Positions 1-8,511 of a DNA stretch of 64,000 bases are shown in pieces. Location of the stretch: the NCBI GenBank assembly GCA_012842395.1, contig DUSX01000017.1, positions 124,001 to 188,000 of the forward strand. Reading direction: 5' to 3'. Source of the DNA: Bacillota bacterium. Lineage in GTDB: Bacteria; Bacillota; SHA-98; UBA4971. The notes under the pieces were generated by a model. That model did no database searches. It was not told where the DNA came from and saw nothing but the letters and a program-made list of their open reading frames with translations. Numbering within the stretch: position 1 is the first letter of the stretch; each line of letters starts with the position of its first letter. A program made the position numbers and the translations under genes.

Positions 1-95
1 ACGCTCCCATACGCACAAGCGCCCACCTCCTTGAGGCCCCCGCAGGGTACCAGCCGCCGCGTGCCACGCCCTGGGGCCCGGCAACCCGACGCGCC

Positions 96-1691
96 GTGCT
101 GTCCACAAAATCTCCACCGGCTGCGCGAAGTACCTCGTTCGAATATTCGACGCCCCGCCCGGAAATCCTAGCGTCCGGGGTGAATTCCTTGGCTTCTCCC
201 GGCCGAAACACGCTCCGCCGCGGCCTTGCCTCTCGCCACCTTTCCATGATATCAATAGGCGGGGTCATCGGGGTGGGCATGTTCCTCGGAAGCGCAGCCA
301 CGGTGAGGCTGGCTGGCCCCGCGGTGATCCTCTCCTTCGCGCTTGGCGGCGTCATCATGATGATGGTGATGCTCGCCCTCGCCGAGATGTCTGTGGCCGA
401 GCCAGTGGAAGGCTCTTTCCGCACGTATGCAGCGGAATCACTCCACCCGTACGTAGGCTTCGTAGTTGGGTGGACCTATTGGATCGCCTGGGTGGTCATC
501 ATGGCTGCCGAGATCGTCGCAGCCTCCACGTACATGCGCCTATGGGTCTCTCCTGAGCTCGCCCTCGCCTTCGGCCTGGTTTTCGCCGTAGCGATGACGC
601 TCGTGAATCTGACGAGCGTCAGGTCGTTCGGCGAGTTCGAATTCTGGTTCGCCATGATAAAGGTCGTCGCCATAGTCGCCTTCATCCTCATAGGCGCAGC
701 TGCAATACTCGGGCTCGGTCCCTTCAGCCCCATAGGCATCAGGAATTACGTGGGACACGGGGGTTTCGCTCCGAAGGGAATAGGCGGCGTGCTCCTGGCG
801 ATGGTCATGGTGATGGTGGCATACGGCGGAACCGAGGTGATCGGGGTCGCCGCAGCGGAGACTCAGGACCCAGCGACCAGCGTTCCCCGGGCGGTGAACG
901 GCGTCGCGTTGAGAACCCTCGTGCTGTACATCGGATCCATGACCGTCCTGGTGGGCACCATACCATGGTTCGAGGTAGGGCTCGGCGCGAGCCCGTTCGT
1001 TCGGGTATACCAGCTGCTAAAGATCCCGGCCGCCGCTGACATCATGAACTTCGTGGTCATCACGGCCGCGTTGTCTAGCATGAATTCGGGGCTGTACACG
1101 AGCTCGCGCATGCTATACTCGCTGGCTGAAGCCGGGGCAGCGCCGAGGTTTTTCACCAGGCTGGGCAAGAGATCACGCGTTCCCTATCTGGCGGTTATCG
1201 GGAGCACTTTCTTCCTGTACGTAGGCGTGATCCTGTACTACCTGGTGCCGAAAACTGCGTTCCTCTACATCACGGGAATAGGGGGCTTCGGATTCCTGTT
1301 TTCGTGGCTCGTCATAAGCCTGTCCCAGATATACATGCGCCGGCGTATCCTCGCGCAGAACCCCTCGGCGCTCAAGTTCAAAATGCCAGGCTATCCATAC
1401 ACCTCGTGGATGACGGTTGCTCTCATAGCCGGCGTGATCCTGACGCTGCCCTTCGTCCCCGGACAGCGCGTGGGCTTTATCTCGGGTCTCATTTGGCTCG
1501 CCGCGGTTTCCCTTTACTGGCTGGTCTCGTGTAAAAAGCGTTTCGCGCCGAGGCTAATCACGACCAAGGGGCTCACAAGGCTCGAGTTCGCCAGCATCAT
1601 CGGGTGGAGAGGTCTCGACCCGGACGTCGGCACCGGAGACGGCGGACCCCTCGGCGGATCCCGTGGGAACGGTGGGCGAAAGGACGGGTAA
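96..1691 (+). CDS. APC-superfamily amino-acid permease
   Basis: Integral membrane amino-acid transporter of the APC superfamily (GABA/lysine permease-like branch). After a polar N-terminus, residues 42-70 carry the family signature (LRRGLASRHLSMISIGG followed by GVGMFLGSA), and about twelve hydrophobic segments follow. The length of 531 residues is slightly long for the family, because of a glycine/arginine-rich tail and a loose N-terminus. GTG 96 gives the longest frame; GTG 180 (VNSLASPG) is an equally plausible start because neither has a strong SD. The last 138 bases overlap, antiparallel, the 3' end of the spoIID-like gene. The substrate cannot be read from sequence. Confidence 0.85.
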   Translation: MLSTKSPPAARSTSFEYSTPRPEILASGVNSLASPGRNTLRRGLASRHLSMISIGGVIGVGMFLGSAATVRLAGPAVILSFALGGVIMMMVMLALAEMSVAEPVEGSFRTYAAESLHPYVGFVVGWTYWIAWVVIMAAEIVAASTYMRLWVSPELALAFGLVFAVAMTLVNLTSVRSFGEFEFWFAMIKVVAIVAFILIGAAAILGLGPFSPIGIRNYVGHGGFAPKGIGGVLLAMVMVMVAYGGTEVIGVAAAETQDPATSVPRAVNGVALRTLVLYIGSMTVLVGTIPWFEVGLGASPFVRVYQLLKIPAAADIMNFVVITAALSSMNSGLYTSSRMLYSLAEAGAAPRFFTRLGKRSRVPYLAVIGSTFFLYVGVILYYLVPKTAFLYITGIGGFGFLFSWLVISLSQIYMRRRILAQNPSALKFKMPGYPYTSWMTVALIAGVILTLPFVPGQRVGFISGLIWLAAVSLYWLVSCKKRFAPRLITTKGLTRLEFASIIGWRGLDPDVGTGDGGPLGGSRGNGGRKDG

Positions 1692-3536
1692 ATTGTAGTT
1701 CGCAACCACCTCAGTGCCAGGATAGTAGTGTTTCAGGATGTCCACGTACGAGTACACGGGATTCCCGCGTTCGTCCCGCATCGACGCCATGCCCTGCGCT
1801 CCCCATTGGCTGAGGCCGACCCCGTGGCCATACCCCACGCCGTCGATGATGACGAGGGTTCCGGCCGACTCAAGCTCGCCTGCACATCCGGGCCCGACGG
1901 CCTTCCCTTGGACCACCACGTTCCTTCCGAGGCTCACGACGTAGCCTTTCGTGGAACCGTCTTCCCTCACCGCCACGCATCCGCTGACCGCTGGAAGCCC
2001 GGGCTCCGCGGTGCCGCCCGTGCCGTCAACCGGAGGCGTGCCGTCGCGAGCCGTCCGATCGGGGCCCGCGCCTCCCCCGGGCGCGTCAGGAGCCTCGCTA
2101 GGCACGACTATCCCCGTCTCCTCGGGTCCCACGACCCTGATGGTGAACCGGGGGCTCTTGAGTCCCACCTTGCGCCTGATCTCCTCCCGCGTGAGGGTCA
2201 CGCTGGCGGACGGGGTGCTAAAGCGGTAGCTCAGGACCTTTTCACCTGAGACCAACGCGGGCTCTATCCGCGCGGGAAACTGCGGCTGAAGGCCAAGCTT
2301 GGCAAGAAGGTTCGGTGCCCATAGCGCAGGCGGGTTCTGCCACACATAGTGTGGCGATGCCTGGTCAAAATCTGCCACTGCCTCGAGGTACGGCTCGTCC
2401 TCTCCCCCCGGCCAGACATCCTCGTCGTCCTCGGTCGTCCCACCACCTGACGCGAAGTAATGCGCGTTGATGATATCACCCTGGTATGTGACGACTTCGC
2501 CGCGGGTTTCCGCCACTGCCCGCCTGAACGATTCGATGGCGTGCCCGCCTGAGTACTTCTGGTACGCCACAGTATCGTCCACATCGTAATCCCGGCCGGA
2601 CGTCGTGGCCTTCCGGTAAAGCGCGTAAGTCCTCGCAGCCACAGCCTGGGCCTTGAGGGCCTCCATCTCCCAGCTCGGGTACACCTCTCCCGCAAGCACG
2701 CCCTCCACGTAGGACTCGATGTCGATGCGGTTGATGGCCACGAGCTCGACCTTCCCGTCCCAGGAGTCCTTCCTCCTTATCTCGAGCTCACCTTTGTATC
2801 TGACGCCTCCAACGGTGAAGCCAATCTCAAGGGAGTCCCGGGGTGCGACGCGCACGCCCCCGCCCACGAAGGACATGGTCGCACCCGACGAGGTCAGCAA
2901 CACGATTTCGCCAGGAAGCTCCCCGGCGCGCACTTCGAACGGGCCGTCTGCGGTCGAGAGGCGGGCCTTTTCGGACACCGCAGGCCTCACAAGGACAGGA
3001 ACGGGCGCAAAGCCCCTCTGTATCCCCACACGGGCGAGCGCCGCACTCAACTTGTGGAGCGCATCGGGATCGCCGGTCCCACCCACCCGGAAGACCCACT
3101 CAGTGCCGTCTGCCACAATATGCGGCACATACCGAACCTTGTCCTCATACGGGAGGGAGGCCGCCAGCACGGCCCGCAGGCCGAGCGCATCGTCCACGCG
3201 CCGGAACCTTCCGATCTCGACCTCGTACGCATCGTCACCAGCGCCAGGACCTCCCAAGACGGTCGTGAACGACTTCCCGAACGCAACGTCGCGCGCAAGG
3301 ACGTCGTCGCGGACATCCATCACCACCGCGTCCTGGTCCAGGTTAAACCTGAGAGGGCTACGCGCCGAGAGACGCACCCGCATCACGATACCGGGTCCGG
3401 CCGCACCCGCGCCTGCGAGTGCGAAGCCCCCGTCGGACATTCCGGCCGTCGCGCTCCCGGGTTCCGAAGCAGAGACCCCGAACGCCCACGCGACCGAGGC
3501 ACATAGCGCCAGAACGCACGCAAGCGTCCCGCGCAC
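1554..3536 (-). CDS. SpoIID/LytB-domain protein, exported
   Basis: Probable cell-wall protein of the SpoIID/LytB family; SpoIID is a lytic transglycosylase that cuts glycan strands during engulfment, and LytB relatives modulate amidases. The family core is split here: an IESYVEGVLAGEVYPSW segment with EALKAQAVAARTYAL in mid-protein, and GYGHGVGLSQWGAQGMA near the C-terminus. About 200 residues precede the core and a proline/glycine-rich linker interrupts it. GTG 3536 is preferred because GAGGTGA lies 5 bases upstream and the product then begins with a signal peptide ending near FGVSASEP; GTG 3545 is the alternative. At 660 residues it is much longer than SpoIID (about 340), so a vegetative LytB-like role is as likely as sporulation. 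The start lies 13 bases after the comB stop. Confidence 0.8.
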   Translation of the reverse strand: MRGTLACVLALCASVAWAFGVSASEPGSATAGMSDGGFALAGAGAAGPGIVMRVRLSARSPLRFNLDQDAVVMDVRDDVLARDVAFGKSFTTVLGGPGAGDDAYEVEIGRFRRVDDALGLRAVLAASLPYEDKVRYVPHIVADGTEWVFRVGGTGDPDALHKLSAALARVGIQRGFAPVPVLVRPAVSEKARLSTADGPFEVRAGELPGEIVLLTSSGATMSFVGGGVRVAPRDSLEIGFTVGGVRYKGELEIRRKDSWDGKVELVAINRIDIESYVEGVLAGEVYPSWEMEALKAQAVAARTYALYRKATTSGRDYDVDDTVAYQKYSGGHAIESFRRAVAETRGEVVTYQGDIINAHYFASGGGTTEDDEDVWPGGEDEPYLEAVADFDQASPHYVWQNPPALWAPNLLAKLGLQPQFPARIEPALVSGEKVLSYRFSTPSASVTLTREEIRRKVGLKSPRFTIRVVGPEETGIVVPSEAPDAPGGGAGPDRTARDGTPPVDGTGGTAEPGLPAVSGCVAVREDGSTKGYVVSLGRNVVVQGKAVGPGCAGELESAGTLVIIDGVGYGHGVGLSQWGAQGMASMRDERGNPVYSYVDILKHYYPGTEVVANYNLPVLSPTVPTGSAEGSAVSGADVRVETSPPDDAGELEPCEPLGRD

Positions 3537-3549
3537 CCCACTCACCTCG

Positions 3550-4275
3550 CTATTCAGCCCTGCGAACGATGTGTCCCTCGCGAAGCACCGGCACCACGCC
3601 AACCCTGTCGGCCTGCACGGCCGCCGCAACGTCGTCACCGAAACCGATCCGGGCAAGATACCTGGCGTGCTCCGAACTTGCTACAGCCGCTTCGAGGCCG
3701 CCGCGGAAGGAGGCATACAGTCGACGGGCGGCGACGCAACCGTCAGACTCGTCCACCGCGACCATAGACGCTATCCGCTCGCACATCATGCCGGCGCAAA
3801 CCGCGTCTTCCAGAGCAAACCTCCTGCCCTCCCCGGCACACACGATCAGGATGTCCCTGCCGAGAGCCACAGCCCGGTCACACGCCGCGGAGATGTTCCA
3901 GAAAGACCCCACGATTACGTCGTCCGCGCCCTTCGCGGCCCTTATGGCACCCGTGCCGTTAGTGGTGGTGATGATGATCTTCTTTCCCGCGACTCGGTCC
4001 GCCGTGTACTCGAGCGGCGAGTTCCCGAGATCGAAGCCTTCGATCTTCTCCCCCTTTCGCTCTCCGCAAAGGAGATAATCACCTCTCGCATAAGCGCGCG
4101 AGATCTCCACGGCCTCCTCGACCGAGGTCGTCGGAATGACTTCGTCGCAGCCGTTTGAGATGGCGCACGCGATGGTAGTGCTAGCTCTCAAAACGTCGAT
4201 CACTATCGCTGTAATCCCGTTGAGATTCCTTGCCTCGATTTCCTGTGGCACGAGAGCCACGTCGATGCGCACCAT
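3550..4275 (-). CDS. comB: 2-phosphosulfolactate phosphatase family (ComB)
   Basis: ComB-family phosphatase. In methanogens it hydrolyses 2-phosphosulfolactate to sulfolactate in coenzyme M synthesis; bacterial members are common, with unclear substrates. The family signature is visible from the start: MVRIDVALVPQEI, then AIVIDVLRASTTI (acidic metal-binding region), LLCGERKGEKIEGFDLGNSP and IITTTNGTGAI. The length of 241 residues is normal. It lies between the lcp gene and the spoIID-like gene on the same strand. No other coenzyme M gene is visible, so the physiological substrate here is uncertain. Confidence 0.85.
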   Translation of the reverse strand: MVRIDVALVPQEIEARNLNGITAIVIDVLRASTTIACAISNGCDEVIPTTSVEEAVEISRAYARGDYLLCGERKGEKIEGFDLGNSPLEYTADRVAGKKIIITTTNGTGAIRAAKGADDVIVGSFWNISAACDRAVALGRDILIVCAGEGRRFALEDAVCAGMMCERIASMVAVDESDGCVAARRLYASFRGGLEAAVASSEHARYLARIGFGDDVAAAVQADRVGVVPVLREGHIVRRAE

Positions 4276-4320
4276 CCAGAAATACCTCCCTCTCCCTCTG
4301 CCTCCGGCTTCCTCCTCGCG

Positions 4321-5292
4321 TCACCCGGGGAAACCCTCCTGCAGCGCCCTGACAAGCTCGTCGACGCGTTCCCGGTCAGGAACCCAGTACAACGGGGAGA
4401 ACTCACCGGGGAGCGTCTCTGACACGATCTCGGCTCTGGTCCTCACGAAGAACCAAGCGATGGACGCCATGTCCCGCTGGGACATGTCCGTTCTGACATG
4501 CTCCATCAAGATGCCCAGGATCTCGCGCGCCTTGGACAGGTTCCGCACGTTCAAAGCCTGCCGCGCCACAGCCTTCAGAAGCGTCTGCTGGCGTTTCACC
4601 CTGTTGATATCCCCAAGGGCATCCGCGCGGAATCTCACATATCCGAGCGCCTGCGCCCCGTCCAGGACCTGCCTGCCCTTTTTGAGGTCTACCTTGAGGC
4701 CGCCAGCCCTGTCCACGTAGTGCATGTCCTTGTCGACATCGATCTCCACCCCTCCCAGCGCGTCGATGATGCGTTGAAACCCCCTGAAATCGACTTCCAC
4801 GTAGCGATCAATCGGCATGCCCAGGAGGTTCTCCACCGTCCTGCGAGTAAGCTCTTGCCCCCCGTACGTGTGCGACGCGTTTATCTTGTTCGTGCCGTGC
4901 CCTGGGATCTGCGCCCTGGTGTCCCTTGGGATTGATACCAGGTATACCCTGTTGACCTTGGGGTTCACTGACGCCAGCATTATCACGTCCGCCCTCACGG
5001 GCGCGTCTATCGGGTTCCCGTGCTCGTCATAGGTCCTGTCTGTTCCGAGGATGAGGACGTTCACGGGCCGGTCGTCAACGCCGAAAGCAGCTTCCGGAGC
5101 AAGCCACGACGACAAAAGCACGTATAACGTCACCACGAGCGCGGCAATAGCCACGACCACAACGAAAAGCACGCGCCAGAATGTAAAGTAGCTTGGTCTT
5201 TCCGACGGCTCGAACGGGCTCGGGCCCAGAGGCCCCGCGGCCCCTCCTCGTCCCAGCCCCGGGCCGACCGGGGCGATATCGCCGCCTCCCAT
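4321..5292 (-). CDS. LytR-CpsA-Psr (LCP) family glycopolymer transferase
   Basis: Membrane-anchored LCP enzyme, a family that transfers undecaprenyl-linked glycopolymers such as teichoic acids to peptidoglycan. A short proline/glycine-rich cytoplasmic segment is followed by one transmembrane helix (WRVLFVVVVAIAALVVTLYVLL) and the LCP domain: VNVLILGTDRTYDEHG, DVIMLASVNP, VSIPRDTRAQIPGHGTNKIN and GYVRFRADALGDINRVKRQQ, which hold the conserved Arg/Asp residues that bind the pyrophosphate lipid. ATG 5292 is preferred (GGGGTGGAG 4 bases upstream); GTG 5310 gives six more residues. The upstream region holds two perfect DnaA boxes and an inverted repeat, so control may be unusual. Confidence 0.9.
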   Translation of the reverse strand: MGGGDIAPVGPGLGRGGAAGPLGPSPFEPSERPSYFTFWRVLFVVVVAIAALVVTLYVLLSSWLAPEAAFGVDDRPVNVLILGTDRTYDEHGNPIDAPVRADVIMLASVNPKVNRVYLVSIPRDTRAQIPGHGTNKINASHTYGGQELTRRTVENLLGMPIDRYVEVDFRGFQRIIDALGGVEIDVDKDMHYVDRAGGLKVDLKKGRQVLDGAQALGYVRFRADALGDINRVKRQQTLLKAVARQALNVRNLSKAREILGILMEHVRTDMSQRDMASIAWFFVRTRAEIVSETLPGEFSPLYWVPDRERVDELVRALQEGFPG

Positions 5293-5388
5293 GTGCTCCA
5301 CCCCTAACACCCTCTTCCGTCCGCGTCAAACCGCATCTTCCGTCCGAAGCGAGTCATATTTCGGACCGCTTGTGCATAATCATCAGTG

Positions 5389-5419
5389 GGCAGTATAACC
5401 TTATTTGCCATATACTGCC
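5389..5419 (-). promoter_or_regulatory. Inverted repeat overlapping the putative lcp promoter -10
   Basis: A perfect 9-bp inverted repeat (GGCAGTATA, 13-bp spacer, TATACTGCC) occupies 5389-5397 and 5411-5419. Read on the minus strand, the second arm contains TATACT (5397-5392), a good -10 for the lcp gene about 90 bases downstream. The matching -35 position, 17 bases further upstream, reads AGGCAG, which is very poor. A symmetrical site over a -10 looks like an operator, and the weak -35 suggests activator dependence. Confidence 0.5.
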
Positions 5420-5421
5420 TT

Positions 5422-5451
5422 TTATCCACACGTTCCACAGGGTTATCCACA
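5422..5451 (+). promoter_or_regulatory. Pair of perfect DnaA boxes upstream of lcp
   Basis: Two exact TTATCCACA nonamers lie at 5422-5430 and 5443-5451 in the same direction, with start points 21 bp apart (two helical turns). A degenerate box (CGTTCCACA, 5431-5439) lies between them. From a start point near 5385 on the minus strand, the perfect boxes centre near -41 and -62, a typical activator position. No dnaA, dnaN or AT-rich unwinding element is nearby, so this looks like a regulatory DnaA-box cluster and not an origin. Confidence 0.65.
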
Positions 5452-5542
5452 GGCCTTTCCGCGGCGCGCAGCCTTGCCGCGCCCCGCACGAAGTGCTCCA
5501 CACGAACCGCGTTCTCCGTTTTCCCCGCTAGCTTTCTTGATT

Positions 5543-6580
5543 TCACGATTCCAGATCGAGGTCGGGAATGGCGGGCACGTCCAGCGGGCTTTCCTTGCCT
5601 CTGATGAGCCGGAAATACCCCGCGCACGCCACCATGGCGGCGTTATCAGTACACAGGCCGGGCGACGGAAAAACCAGCCGCAGGCCGGCTTCTGACGCCC
5701 GGACGGCCATCCTTTCTCTGAGCCTGGAATTGGCGGCTACGCCACCCGCGAGAGCCACGATCTTGACGCCCGTTTCAAGCGCTGCCCGCACTGTCTTCTC
5801 CACGAGGACGCCCACCACGGCCTCCTGGAAACTCGAGGCGACGTCGGCCACGCCCGTCCTCACCTTTCTCACGTGGTTCAGGACGGCGGTCTTGAGCCCG
5901 CTGAAGCTGAAGTCGTACGATCCTTCTTCCAGGAACGCCCTGGGAAAGCGGACCGCCTCCGGGTCGCCGCTCCGCGCCGCTGCGTCGATCGCAGGACCGC
6001 CGGGATAGCCCAGCCCGAGGACCCTCGCGACCTTGTCGAACGCTTCGCCCGCGGCGTCGTCCCGCGTACGGCCCATTACTTCGTAGCTCCCGTGGTCTCG
6101 AAGGTACACGAGATCTGTGTGCCCACCAGACACCACAAGGCAGACGAAGGGGGGACGGAGGTCGGGGTGTTCGAGGAAGTTCGCGTACATGTGCGCCTCG
6201 ATGTGGTTCACCGCAACAAACGGCAGCTGCCGGGCGAGCGCCAGGGCCTTTGCGGCCGAGAGCCCGACCAGGATGGCGCCGACAAGCCCGGGACCGCGTG
6301 TTGCCGCGACCGCGGTTACGTCGGACAGGCGAAGACCCGCGTCGCCGAGAGCCTGGTCGATGACGGGGATTATCGTCTCCACATGCCTCCGGGAGGCGAC
6401 CTCAGGCACGACGCCGCCGAACCGCTTGTGCAAGTCCACCTGGGACGCCACCACGTTCGACAAAAGCCGCAGGCCAGAGGCCTCGCACGACCCGTCTGCC
6501 CTCAGCACTGCGCACGCTGTCTCGTCACAGCTTGTCTCGAGCCCGAGCACGCAAAACGCCGCACCGTCAGCGCCGACCAT
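5543..6580 (-). CDS. tsaD: tRNA N6-threonylcarbamoyladenosine transferase TsaD
   Basis: Catalytic subunit that transfers the threonylcarbamoyl group from TC-AMP to A37 of ANN-decoding tRNAs (t6A), acting with TsaB and TsaE. Family features are complete: LGLETSCDETACAVL at residues 12-26, the metal-binding motif HIEAHMYAN, SGGHTDLVYL, the PGGPAID segment, FSFSGLKTAV and LAGGVAANSRLRE near the C-terminus. The length of 345 residues is typical. It is the last gene of the tsaE-tsaB-rimI-tsaD cluster, and its first codons overlap the rimI stop by 14 bases, so translation is probably coupled. Confidence 0.97.
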   Translation of the reverse strand: MVGADGAAFCVLGLETSCDETACAVLRADGSCEASGLRLLSNVVASQVDLHKRFGGVVPEVASRRHVETIIPVIDQALGDAGLRLSDVTAVAATRGPGLVGAILVGLSAAKALALARQLPFVAVNHIEAHMYANFLEHPDLRPPFVCLVVSGGHTDLVYLRDHGSYEVMGRTRDDAAGEAFDKVARVLGLGYPGGPAIDAAARSGDPEAVRFPRAFLEEGSYDFSFSGLKTAVLNHVRKVRTGVADVASSFQEAVVGVLVEKTVRAALETGVKIVALAGGVAANSRLRERMAVRASEAGLRLVFPSPGLCTDNAAMVACAGYFRLIRGKESPLDVPAIPDLDLES

Positions 6581-7070
6581 GGTGGTCCCTCACAGGCCTC
6601 TCGCGCTGGGGCTGCTCATTTCTCCACATTATGATGGCGTCCTCGCCGTTATCGTGGTAATAACCAGGCCGTATCCCGGCGCTCACGAACCCCAGCTTCT
6701 CGTATAGCTTCTGAGCCCCCAGGTTCGACACCCTCACCTCGAGGGTGATCCTCTTCGCGCCCTTGGACCGGGCATAGTCGATGATGGCCTTCATGAGGCC
6801 CTCACCCACACCCCGGCGCCGGTAATCAGGATGCACCGCGAGGTTGGTGACGTGCCCCTCGTCGAGGATGATCCAGATGCCGACGTACCCTATGACTTCG
6901 CCGTTGTGTTTGGCCACGAGGTAACACGCCCTGCTGTTCTCGTAGATCTCCGAGAGGAACGCGTTCCGCGACCACGGGGTCGGAAAAGAGGCCTTCTCGA
7001 TCTTCATGACGCCGTCGAGATCGCTCTGCCGCATCTGGCTGATCTCAAAGTCAAAGCCCACGCTATGCAC
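6567..7070 (-). CDS. rimI: Ribosomal protein S18-alanine N-acetyltransferase family (RimI)
   Basis: GNAT-fold N-acetyltransferase; RimI acetylates the N-terminal alanine of ribosomal protein S18. It shows FEISQMRQSDLDGVMKIEK, the typical PTPWSRNAFLSEI, the acetyl-CoA-binding loop RRRGVGEGLM and a C-terminal LYEKLGF with YYHDNGEDAIIM. The longest frame carries a spurious N-terminal extension read through tsaB. GTG 7070 (167 aa) overlaps the tsaB stop, with GGGAGG just upstream; GTG 7061 (164 aa) has better spacing from the same SD. Placement between tsaB and tsaD is the common Gram-positive arrangement. Confidence 0.93.
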   Translation of the reverse strand: MHSVGFDFEISQMRQSDLDGVMKIEKASFPTPWSRNAFLSEIYENSRACYLVAKHNGEVIGYVGIWIILDEGHVTNLAVHPDYRRRGVGEGLMKAIIDYARSKGAKRITLEVRVSNLGAQKLYEKLGFVSAGIRPGYYHDNGEDAIIMWRNEQPQRERPVRDHHGRR

Positions 7071-7821
7071 GCCTCCCGCACGACACGGCCCCGCGCTGCG
7101 CCGTCTCAGCGCTGGACCTCCCCAGATAAAACGGCTCCACCTCAAAAGCGTTCCTCGCTCGACCGGAACTAACCGCGAGCCTTCCCATGGCTGCGACGAC
7201 GGCGGGACGAGGCCCGACGCACCAGTCGGGCCCGAGCGCGAATGTGTCGCCAGCGCTTTCAAGTATAACCTGCTTGTGCACCCTCGCACCATCCCCCACA
7301 AAGAGGACCTTGGCAGGCCCCCCTGCAAGGCCCCCCGCGTGAGCCTCCGGCGCAACCGCCGCGGCGCGCAGCCCCTCCAGGACCTCGCGGATGCCTTTCG
7401 CCTCGTAGTCGCTCAACCGCTCCGGATACGCGCCGTGCATGCGATAAGTAGCCGTGTACACGATATCGCGCCTGGCCGAGATGAGCGGGCACACCAGAGC
7501 TTCGGAGAAAGGGAGGTTGGCTGCGATGGCGTCAAGCGTCACGACGGTGCCGATCGGCAGGTCCAGCGCGTATGCCAGCACTTTTGCCATGGTCACCCCG
7601 ATCCGCACGCCCGTGAAGGATCCCGGGCCTATCGCCACCGCGACCGCATCGAGGTCGGAAGCAACCCATCCCGCCTCCGCGAGGAGCCTCCCGCAAACGG
7701 CGCAGACGCCCTCGGAGTTCGTCCGCGTCACAACGGCGCTGTATTCGGCGACAACCTCGTCGTCGTCAACGAGTGCCACGCCTCCTGTGAATGTAGATGT
7801 ATCAATGCCCAGGATGCGCAA
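7063..7821 (-). CDS. tsaB: t6A biosynthesis protein TsaB
   Basis: Non-catalytic partner of TsaD in t6A formation, an ASKHA-fold paralogue of TsaD. It starts MRILGIDTSTFTGGVALVDD and has AVAIGPGSFTGVRIGV and the LPIGTVVTLDAIA region typical of TsaB/YeaZ. The length of 252 residues is slightly over the usual 220-240. Its start overlaps the tsaE 3' end by 20 bases and its stop overlaps the rimI start. It needs TsaD and TsaE, both in the same cluster. Confidence 0.95.
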   Translation of the reverse strand: MRILGIDTSTFTGGVALVDDDEVVAEYSAVVTRTNSEGVCAVCGRLLAEAGWVASDLDAVAVAIGPGSFTGVRIGVTMAKVLAYALDLPIGTVVTLDAIAANLPFSEALVCPLISARRDIVYTATYRMHGAYPERLSDYEAKGIREVLEGLRAAAVAPEAHAGGLAGGPAKVLFVGDGARVHKQVILESAGDTFALGPDWCVGPRPAVVAAMGRLAVSSGRARNAFEVEPFYLGRSSAETAQRGAVSCGRRA

Positions 7822-8317
7822 GGGCTTTCAACTCCTCGACCATCCGGCGAAACTTCTCGCCATGCGGCAGGAACGCGATCTCCCGCGGGCCGGGGTCACT
7901 GTCACCATCCGGCATGCGGCCTCCTTCGTCAGCGTCGGCGGGCACGCTGATGACCACGTCGAGCCTTTCGTCGGGCAAGAGCTCCTGGATCCTCTGGGGC
8001 CACTCAATAGCCACTGCGCCGCGTCCGTAGAGGTACTCCTCAATGCCGGCAGTCCCGGCGTCGTCGACCCCTTCCAGCCGGTAGGCGTCTACATGATATA
8101 AGGGAACCTTTCCGGGATGCTCGTGAATAATAGTGAAGGTGGGGCTCGCAACCCGACCTCGAACACCCATTCCCGCAGCCATTCCCTGGACGAACACGGT
8201 TTTCCCCGCACCAAGCTCGCCCTCGAGGCAAACAACGTCGCCCGGGCCGAGAAGCCTCCCCAGGGTCTCACCCAGCTTCCTCGTCTCGTGCGGGCTCGAG
8301 GTCTGGAATACCGTCAA
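7802..8317 (-). CDS. tsaE: t6A biosynthesis ATPase TsaE
   Basis: P-loop ATPase that supports turnover of the TsaBD complex. The Walker A sequence GELGAGKTVFVQG, SPTFTIIHEH, the YHVDAYRL Walker-B-like strand and AIEWPQRIQELLP are all diagnostic. TTG 8317 is preferred (a run of G residues, GGGGGGGT, lies upstream and the product begins LTVFQTSSPHET); TTG 8350 would add eleven basic residues. A C-terminal tail beyond the usual 150 residues contains an acidic stretch. A TATAAT at 8360-8355 on this strand probably serves the whole tsaE-tsaB-rimI-tsaD cluster. Confidence 0.94.
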   Translation of the reverse strand: MTVFQTSSPHETRKLGETLGRLLGPGDVVCLEGELGAGKTVFVQGMAAGMGVRGRVASPTFTIIHEHPGKVPLYHVDAYRLEGVDDAGTAGIEEYLYGRGAVAIEWPQRIQELLPDERLDVVISVPADADEGGRMPDGDSDPGPREIAFLPHGEKFRRMVEELKALAHPGH

Positions 8318-8354
8318 CAGCCGACCCCCCCGGCGGCCGCGCAAATTCAAGCAG

Positions 8355-8360
8355 ATTATA
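8355..8360 (-). promoter_or_regulatory. Putative -10 for the tsaE cluster
   Basis: A perfect TATAAT (preceded by TGTGG on the minus strand) lies 38 bases upstream of the chosen tsaE start. The -35 position reads GGATTC and is weak. If it is used, TTG 8350 would sit very close to the transcript 5' end, which favours TTG 8317 as the start. Confidence 0.45.
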
Positions 8361-8428
8361 CCACAGGGGCTGGACGAGAATCCACAACGACCGCAAGGAC
8401 TTGCGCGGCGACTGACTCATAACCGTCG

Positions 8429-8458
8429 TTGACAGCTTTTCCTGGACGTGTATATAAT
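8429..8458 (+). promoter_or_regulatory. SigA-type promoter of endoAI-endoA
   Basis: TTGACA at 8429-8434 and TATAAT at 8453-8458 with an 18-bp spacer, both consensus matches. It fires toward the antitoxin gene at 8512. Immediately downstream, ACTGTA occurs twice in direct repeat (8469-8474 and 8481-8486) around an AT step, a possible operator for antitoxin autorepression. Confidence 0.75.
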
Positions 8459-8511
8459 CTGTGTGCAGACTGTAATATATACTGTAGCGCCCGAAGAGCG
8501 GAGGGGTTGCG

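Noticed and set aside
2719-4158. 479-codon open frame on the plus strand
   Set aside because: Antisense to the spoIID-like and comB genes; serine/arginine-rich composition typical of GC-rich shadow frames and no SD.
5422-5451. Replication origin
   Set aside because: Only two perfect DnaA boxes, no AT-rich unwinding region, and no dnaA, dnaN, rpmH or gidA neighbours.
5304-5627. 107-codon minus-strand frame, including a short ATG frame near 5412
   Set aside because: Overlaps the tsaD 3' end and the DnaA-box region; no family similarity and poor SD.
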